Shown in pieces: positions 59,471 to 64,000 of a stretch of 64,000 bases of DNA; positions within the stretch are counted from its first letter, which is position 1, and every line of letters starts with the position of its first letter. Source of the DNA: Nocardioides sp. JS614 (GTDB taxonomy: Bacteria > Actinomycetota > Actinomycetes > Propionibacteriales > Nocardioidaceae); NCBI RefSeq assembly GCF_000015265.1, contig NC_008699.1, forward strand, positions 310,001-374,000, read 5' to 3'. Below the pieces are notes generated by a model, which saw nothing but the letters and a program-made list of their open reading frames with translations, was not told the DNA's origin and did not search any database. A program made the translations under genes and the position numbers.

Positions 59471-61075
59471 TCAGTGCCGGACGGCCTGCTCGGCGCCCGC
59501 GCCGGTGAAGGCCCGGACCTCGAGCTCGGTGAACCGCGCGGCGCTCTCCGGCTCCTGGGAGGTGACGGTGCCGAGCCACCCGAAGAAGAAGCCGAGCGGG
59601 ATCGAGATGATGCCGGGGTTGCTGAGCGGGAAGTACGACCAGTCCTGACCGGTGAACAGCGCCGTCTCCGAGCCGGACACGACCGGCGAGAAGAACACCA
59701 GGCCCACGCTGGCGATCAGGCCGCCGTAGATCGCCCAGGTGGCACCGCGGGTGTTGAAGCGGCGCCAGAACAGGTTGTAGATCAGCGAGGGCAGGTTCGC
59801 CGAGGCGGCGACCGCGAAGGCCAGCGCCACGAGGAACGCGATGTTGAGCTTCTGCGCCGGGATGGCCAGCGCGATCGCGATGCCACCGATCACGAACGCC
59901 GAGAGCCGGGCCACCCGTACCTCGTCGCGCTCGGTCGCCGCACCCTTCTTGAAGACCGTCGCGTAGAGGTCGTGGGCCACGGACGACGCCGAGGTGAGCG
60001 TCAGGCCCGCGACGACCGCCAGGATCGTCGCGAACGCGACGGCGGAGATCAGCGCCAGCAGGACCGCGCCGCCCGTGGTCCCGTCGCCACCGCCGACGGC
60101 TTCGGCGAGCAGTGGTGAGGCGAGGTTGCCGCCGGACGCCGCCACCTTGCTCCCGGCACCGGTGTCGAGCAGCGCCGCGGCACCGAAGCCGAGCGCGAGC
60201 GTCATCAGGTAGAACGCGCCGATCAGCCCGATCGCCCACAACACCGAGGTGCGCGCCGCCTTGGCGCTCGGCACGGTGTAGAAGCGGATCAGGATGTGCG
60301 GCAGGCCCGCCGTACCGAGCACCAGCGCGAGGCCGAGGCTGAGGAAGTCGATCTTCGCGGTCGTGTCGATCCCGTACTTCAGTCCCGGCTGGAGGAAGGC
60401 GTCGCCCTTGCCGGTGTTGGCCGCAGCCGCGCCGAGCAGGTCGGAGATGTTGAAGTTGAACTTCGCCAGCACCAGGATCGTGATCAAGATGGTGCCGCCC
60501 ATCAGCAGCACCGCCTTGACGATCTGCACCCAGGTGGTGCCCTTCATGCCGCCGACGGTGACGTAGAAGATCATCAGCACGCCGACCCCGATGATCGTGG
60601 CGTTCTTGGCTGCCTCGGAGTCCGCGCCGAGGAGCAGTGCGACCAGGGCCCCCGCGCCGACCATCTGGGCGAGCAGGTAGAAGATCGAGACCACCACGGT
60701 CGAGGTGGACGCCGCGGTCCGGACCGGGCGCTGCCGCATCCGGTAGGCCAGCTGGTCGGCCATCGTGTAGCGGCCGGAGTTGCGCAGCAGCTCGGCGACC
60801 AGCAGCAGGGCGACCAGCCAGGCCACCAGGAAGCCGATCGAGTAGAGGAACCCGTCGTACCCGTACAGCGCGATGGCGCCCGAGATGCCGAGGAACGACG
60901 CCGCCGACATGTAGTCGCCGGAGATCGCCATGCCGTTCTGGAAGCCACTGAAGGAACGGCCGGCGGCGTAGAAGTCCGCGGTGCCCTTGTTCTGTCGGCT
61001 CGCCCAGAACGTGATGGCGATGGTGATCAGGACGACCCCGATGAACAGGATCGCGGTCAGGGTGTCGGAGCTCAT
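59471..61075 (-). CDS. actP: Cation/acetate symporter, ActP-like (SSS family)
   Basis: A 534-residue sodium:solute symporter with about thirteen membrane helices. Family blocks are FYAAGRSFSGFQNGMAISGDYMSAASFLG split around residue 45, GYDGFLYSIGFLVAW, GLPHILIRFYTVPSAKAAR and the C-terminal GFFFGWLGTV. These match ActP-type acetate carriers. Its ATG overlaps the stop of the DUF485 gene (ATGA). Downstream lies acs. A CRP box lies at the promoter of the operon. Acetate or other short carboxylates are the expected substrates. Confidence 0.92.
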   Translation of the reverse strand: MSSDTLTAILFIGVVLITIAITFWASRQNKGTADFYAAGRSFSGFQNGMAISGDYMSAASFLGISGAIALYGYDGFLYSIGFLVAWLVALLLVAELLRNSGRYTMADQLAYRMRQRPVRTAASTSTVVVSIFYLLAQMVGAGALVALLLGADSEAAKNATIIGVGVLMIFYVTVGGMKGTTWVQIVKAVLLMGGTILITILVLAKFNFNISDLLGAAAANTGKGDAFLQPGLKYGIDTTAKIDFLSLGLALVLGTAGLPHILIRFYTVPSAKAARTSVLWAIGLIGAFYLMTLALGFGAAALLDTGAGSKVAASGGNLASPLLAEAVGGGDGTTGGAVLLALISAVAFATILAVVAGLTLTSASSVAHDLYATVFKKGAATERDEVRVARLSAFVIGGIAIALAIPAQKLNIAFLVALAFAVAASANLPSLIYNLFWRRFNTRGATWAIYGGLIASVGLVFFSPVVSGSETALFTGQDWSYFPLSNPGIISIPLGFFFGWLGTVTSQEPESAARFTELEVRAFTGAGAEQAVRH

Positions 61076-61434
61076 CGGGCACCTCCGCCGGGCCGGTCGT
61101 TGTACTTCTTCTCGAGGGCCCGCGCGATCGGGTCGACGTTGCGGTTCATGTAGCGCGCGTAGAGCCAGGCGATCGCGAACGTGGTCAGGAACTGCAGCAG
61201 CCCGAACACCAGGGCCAGGTTGATGTTGCCGCTGAGCTTGGTGTCCATGAAGCCCGTGGCCCAGTTGCTCATGACGACGTAGAGCAGGTACCAGGCGAGG
61301 AAGGCGATGGTCGCCGGGAACGCGAAGCCGCGATAGAGCGACCGCAGCCGGTTGAACTCCGGCGACGCGTGCAGCTCGTCGTAGACAGGATCGTGCCGAT
61401 GCGCTTGGCCGGCGGTCTGATCGAGGTCGGACAC
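61072..61434 (-). CDS. DUF485 membrane protein, ActP partner
   Basis: A 120-residue protein with two membrane helices (ATIAFLAWYLLYVVMSNWATGFM and NINLALVFGLLQFLTTFAIAWLYARYM) and the DUF485 signature FNRLRSLYRGFAFP. It is the usual companion of ActP-type symporters (YjcH-type) and may help assembly or regulation. It starts at a GTG. It is the first gene of the actP operon, 27 bp downstream of the CRP box. Confidence 0.9.
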   Translation of the reverse strand: MSDLDQTAGQAHRHDPVYDELHASPEFNRLRSLYRGFAFPATIAFLAWYLLYVVMSNWATGFMDTKLSGNINLALVFGLLQFLTTFAIAWLYARYMNRNVDPIARALEKKYNDRPGGGAR

Positions 61435-61460
61435 TGTGGGGCACCCTTCTCCGTGAGGGA

Positions 61461-61476
61461 TGTGATCGCCGTCACG
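61461..61476. promoter_or_regulatory. CRP box upstream of the DUF485-actP operon
   Basis: TGTGATCGCCGTCACG matches TGTGANNNNNNTCACA at nine of ten fixed positions, the best CRP box in the window. It is 27 bp upstream of the operon start codon, in a 261-bp spacer whose remaining part, toward narK, shows no recognised site. Confidence 0.6.
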
Positions 61477-61695
61477 GTAGGAGTGCCTTCCCTGGGTCGG
61501 TGAAGGGGTGCGTGGCAGGTGCGCGGTCAACGGGACGGGCGCATCGGTGAGCGGTCGGTCCGGCGCGACGAGCGGTCGGGGCGGACGCCGACCGTCCGTT
61601 GGCGGGGGGCGCGGTGTGAGGTCGTGAGGACAAGTTGACCTTGCCGGTACGGCGGCCTGGGCGACGCGAAACCTGCGCTGCCGAGACTGACCGGC

Positions 61696-63204
61696 ATGGC
61701 CCTCACTTCCTTGCACACCGACGCCGCCGAGGCGTCCCCCATCCGCCGCCGGACCGGCCGCTGGATCGACGACTGGCGCCCGGAGGACCCGGACTTCTGG
61801 GCGAACGGCGGCCAGCAGGTCGCCCGTCGCAACCTGGTCTGGTCGGTCTTCGCCGAGCACCTCGGATTCTCCGTGTGGCTGATCTGGAGCGTCAGCTCGG
61901 CGTTCCTGCTCGCCCAGGGCTTCACGTTCACCCCGCAGCAGCTGTTCCTCCTCGTCGCGATTCCCAACCTGGTCGGCTCGCTGCTGCGCGTCCCCTACAC
62001 CCTCGCCGTGCCGCGGTTCGGCGGCCGCAACTGGACCATGGTGAGCGCCGGCCTGCTGCTGGTCCCGACGCTCGGCTTCGCCTACGCGGTGACCGATCCG
62101 AGCACGCCGTACTGGGTCTTCTGCCTGATCGCGGCGTCCGCCGGCTTCGGCGGCGGGAACTTCGCGAGCTCGATGGCGAACATCAACTTCTTCTACCCGA
62201 CCGCCAAGAAGGGGGCCGCCCTCGGCCTCAACGCCGCCGGCGGGAACCTCGGCGTCTCGCTGATCCAGTTCTTCCTGCCGCTGATCGTCGGTGGCGCGGC
62301 GATCTTCGGCCTGGCCAAGGCCAGCCCCGGCGGCATCCACCTCGAGCGGGCCGCCTGGGTGTACGCCGGTCTCGCGATCGTGGCCACGGCGGCGGCCTAC
62401 TTCTTCATGGACAACCTCGGGACCGCCAGGTCCTCGGCCAGGGAGCAGCTCGGCGTCCTCAAACACAAGCAGACCTGGGTGATGTCGTTCCTCTACATCG
62501 GCACGTTCGGCTCGTTCATCGGCTACTCCGCCGCGATGCCGCTGCTGATCAAGCTCAACTTCTGGGTGCCCGAGCCGGCCCCGCTCGGCACCGGCATCTA
62601 CTTCGCCTACTTCGCCTTCCTCGGCGCGCTGGTCGGCTCGATCACCCGCCCGCTCGGTGGCTGGCTGGCCGACAGGTACGGCGGCGCCAGGGTCACCCTC
62701 GGCGCCTTCACCGGGATCATCCTCAGCACCCTCGGCGTGCTGTGGACGCTGCTGCAGCTGACCCCGAACCCTGCCGCGGACCCGGCGATCGCCGCCGACA
62801 ACAAGTCCTGGTTCCCGTACTTCCTCGGGTTCTTCCTGCTCGTCTTCGCTGCCACCGGCATCGGCAACGGCTCGACGTACAAGATGATCCCCGCGATCTT
62901 CCGGACCGAGGCCGAGCGGGCGACCGCCGTGGGCACCGAGGAGCGCACCGCCGCGCTCCTCGCCGCCACCAAGCGGGCCTCGGCCGCGATCGGCATCATC
63001 GGCGCGGTCGGCGCCATCGGCGGGTTTCTGATCCCGATCACGTTCAGCTCGCCGTGGGTGAGCGACCCGATGGAGGCCACCAAGACCGCGTTCGTCATCT
63101 TCACGGTCTTCTACCTGGCCTGCGCGGCCACCACCTGGGTGGTCTACCTGCGCAGGCCCGCCGAGCACAAGGCGCACCTCAGCTACGCCGGCGCCGGGAT
63201 CTGA
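61696..63204 (+). CDS. narK: Nitrate/nitrite transporter, MFS NarK type
   Basis: A 502-residue major facilitator with twelve membrane helices. Both nitrate signature motifs are present: GFGGGNFASSMANINFFYP near residue 155 and ATGIGNGSTYKMIP near 390. Helix-embedded Arg for nitrate binding fits the LLRVPYT segment. The N-terminus WIDDWRPEDPDFWANGGQQVARRNL is typical of actinobacterial NarK. It overlaps the nitrate reductase ATG (TGATG), so uptake and reduction are coupled. The substrate is nitrate or nitrite. Confidence 0.94.
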   Translation: MALTSLHTDAAEASPIRRRTGRWIDDWRPEDPDFWANGGQQVARRNLVWSVFAEHLGFSVWLIWSVSSAFLLAQGFTFTPQQLFLLVAIPNLVGSLLRVPYTLAVPRFGGRNWTMVSAGLLLVPTLGFAYAVTDPSTPYWVFCLIAASAGFGGGNFASSMANINFFYPTAKKGAALGLNAAGGNLGVSLIQFFLPLIVGGAAIFGLAKASPGGIHLERAAWVYAGLAIVATAAAYFFMDNLGTARSSAREQLGVLKHKQTWVMSFLYIGTFGSFIGYSAAMPLLIKLNFWVPEPAPLGTGIYFAYFAFLGALVGSITRPLGGWLADRYGGARVTLGAFTGIILSTLGVLWTLLQLTPNPAADPAIAADNKSWFPYFLGFFLLVFAATGIGNGSTYKMIPAIFRTEAERATAVGTEERTAALLAATKRASAAIGIIGAVGAIGGFLIPITFSSPWVSDPMEATKTAFVIFTVFYLACAATTWVVYLRRPAEHKAHLSYAGAGI

Positions 63205-64000
63205 TGACCCAGACCCACTGCCCCTACTGCTCGCTCCAGTGCGGCATGCGCCTCGAGGGTGGCCGCCGGCTGGAGGTGCGGCCGTGGCCGGAGTTCCCCG
63301 TCAACGAGGGCGCGCTGTGTCGCAAGGGCTGGACGGCGGCCGGCCTGCGCGGCCACCGCGAGCGGCTCACGACGCCGCTGATCCGGGACCGGGCCACGGG
63401 TGAGCTCCGCGCGGCCGGCTGGGACGAGGCACTCGACCTGGTCGCCAGCCGGCTGTGCGGCCTGCGCGACGAGCACGGCCCGGACTCCGTCGCGGTGTTC
63501 GGGGGCGGCGGGTTGACCAACGAGAAGGCCTACCAGCTGGGCAAGCTGGCCCGGGTCGCGCTCGGCACCAGCCAGGTCGACTACAACGGCCGGTGGTGCA
63601 TGTCGTCGGCGGCCTCGGCCGGCAATCGGGCTCTCGGGATCGACCGCGGCCTGCCGTTCCCGCTCGCGGACGTCGAGCACACCGACGTGCTGGTGCTCGT
63701 GGGATCCAACCTCGCGGAGACCATGCCCCCCGCCGCGCGCCACCTCGACCGGCTCCGCGAGAACGGCGGCCGCGTGGTCGTCGTCGACCCCCGGCGTACC
63801 CCCACCGCCGAGCGCGCCGACCTGTTCCTCCAGCCGGTCCCGGGCACCGACCTGCCGCTCGCGCTCGGCCTGCTGCACCTGCTCGACGCTGCGGGTGCGG
63901 TCGCCGAGGAGTACGTCGCCGCGCGGACGACCGGCTGGGAGGAGGTCCGCCGCTCGCTCGCCGGATGGTGGCCCGAGCGGGTCGAACGGGTCGCCGGCGT
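63204..64000 (+). CDS. Assimilatory nitrate reductase, molybdopterin catalytic subunit (3' end outside window)
   Basis: The first about 265 residues of a molybdopterin oxidoreductase. The N-terminal 4Fe-4S site is CPYCSLQCG with the fourth Cys in LCRKGW, and the molybdopterin domain begins with TTPLIRDRATGELRAAGWDEALDLVA and GGGLTNEKAYQLGKLAR; YNGRWCMSSAASAGNRALG and VGSNLAETMPP follow. This is the NasA/NarB type, used with ferredoxin or a flavoprotein for nitrate assimilation. The Mo ligand Cys is in the NGRWCMSS block. The frame continues past the window end. It follows narK with overlap. Confidence 0.9.
   Translation, partial: MTQTHCPYCSLQCGMRLEGGRRLEVRPWPEFPVNEGALCRKGWTAAGLRGHRERLTTPLIRDRATGELRAAGWDEALDLVASRLCGLRDEHGPDSVAVFGGGGLTNEKAYQLGKLARVALGTSQVDYNGRWCMSSAASAGNRALGIDRGLPFPLADVEHTDVLVLVGSNLAETMPPAARHLDRLRENGGRVVVVDPRRTPTAERADLFLQPVPGTDLPLALGLLHLLDAAGAVAEEYVAARTTGWEEVRRSLAGWWPERVERVAG

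Overview
The window is uniformly high-GC actinobacterial chromosome with many GTG starts and tightly overlapping genes. Gene content and order suggest Nocardioidaceae, probably a Nocardioides-like soil or water organism; this is inference, because no rRNA is present. There is no prophage, insertion sequence or CRISPR array.

Layout. (1) 1-10 kb: the end of a CoxE-type VWA gene; an Esx-like gene paired with a lipase-like gene; an aminotransferase; a KstD-like flavoprotein and an NTF2-like enzyme, each behind a KstR-type operator; a frameshifted thioredoxin-like gene; an NhaP-type antiporter. (2) 10-20.7 kb: a type VII secretion locus (eccC, two eccD-like genes, two WXG100 genes, eccB, mycP) without eccA or eccE. 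(3) 20.7-29.4 kb: copper handling (multicopper oxidase, SHOCT protein, two-component system, P1B-type ATPase behind a CsoR-like operator, DUF305 lipoprotein), then a molybdopterin/cytochrome b fusion. (4) 29.6-37.2 kb: tRNA-Ser, SRP RNA, dnaX-ybaB-recR-DUF5063, lysC-asd, tRNA-Pro. (5) 37.3-61.4 kb: a block that, from my knowledge of Mycobacterium tuberculosis gene order, parallels Rv3683 to Rv3667: metallophosphoesterase, ponA2, whiB4, two ArsA-like ATPases, DUF4177, RidA, MBL hydrolase, crp, nth, TlpA, Nudix, marP, holin-like protein, acs. Here it also carries scoAB plus three FliA-type sigma genes, an extra Nudix gene, yqeY, nhaA and an acetate symporter operon. (6) 61.7-64 kb: nitrate transporter and the start of an assimilatory nitrate reductase.

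The most unusual material is intergenic. Two unrelated families of short repeats (about 86-88 bp, each present twice in opposite orientation) share one design: an outer palindrome, a central palindrome and a second outer palindrome, with GTTTC/GAAAC at the ends. Three of the four intact copies, and a decayed copy, lie between convergent genes. Other points: a 119-bp duplication that gave asd a new start and left an out-of-frame 45-codon leader ORF; a multicopper oxidase gene without ATG, GTG or TTG in front of its Tat signal; a degenerate sigma paralogue between two intact ones; a P1B ATPase with CPD instead of CPC; and CRP-type boxes upstream of crp, acs and the acetate permease operon, which suggest one cAMP-CRP acetate circuit. 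At least nine genes have a TANNNT box 6-7 bp before the start codon, which indicates leaderless transcripts.

No intergenic stretch exceeds 300 bp; the largest ones are described as entries.
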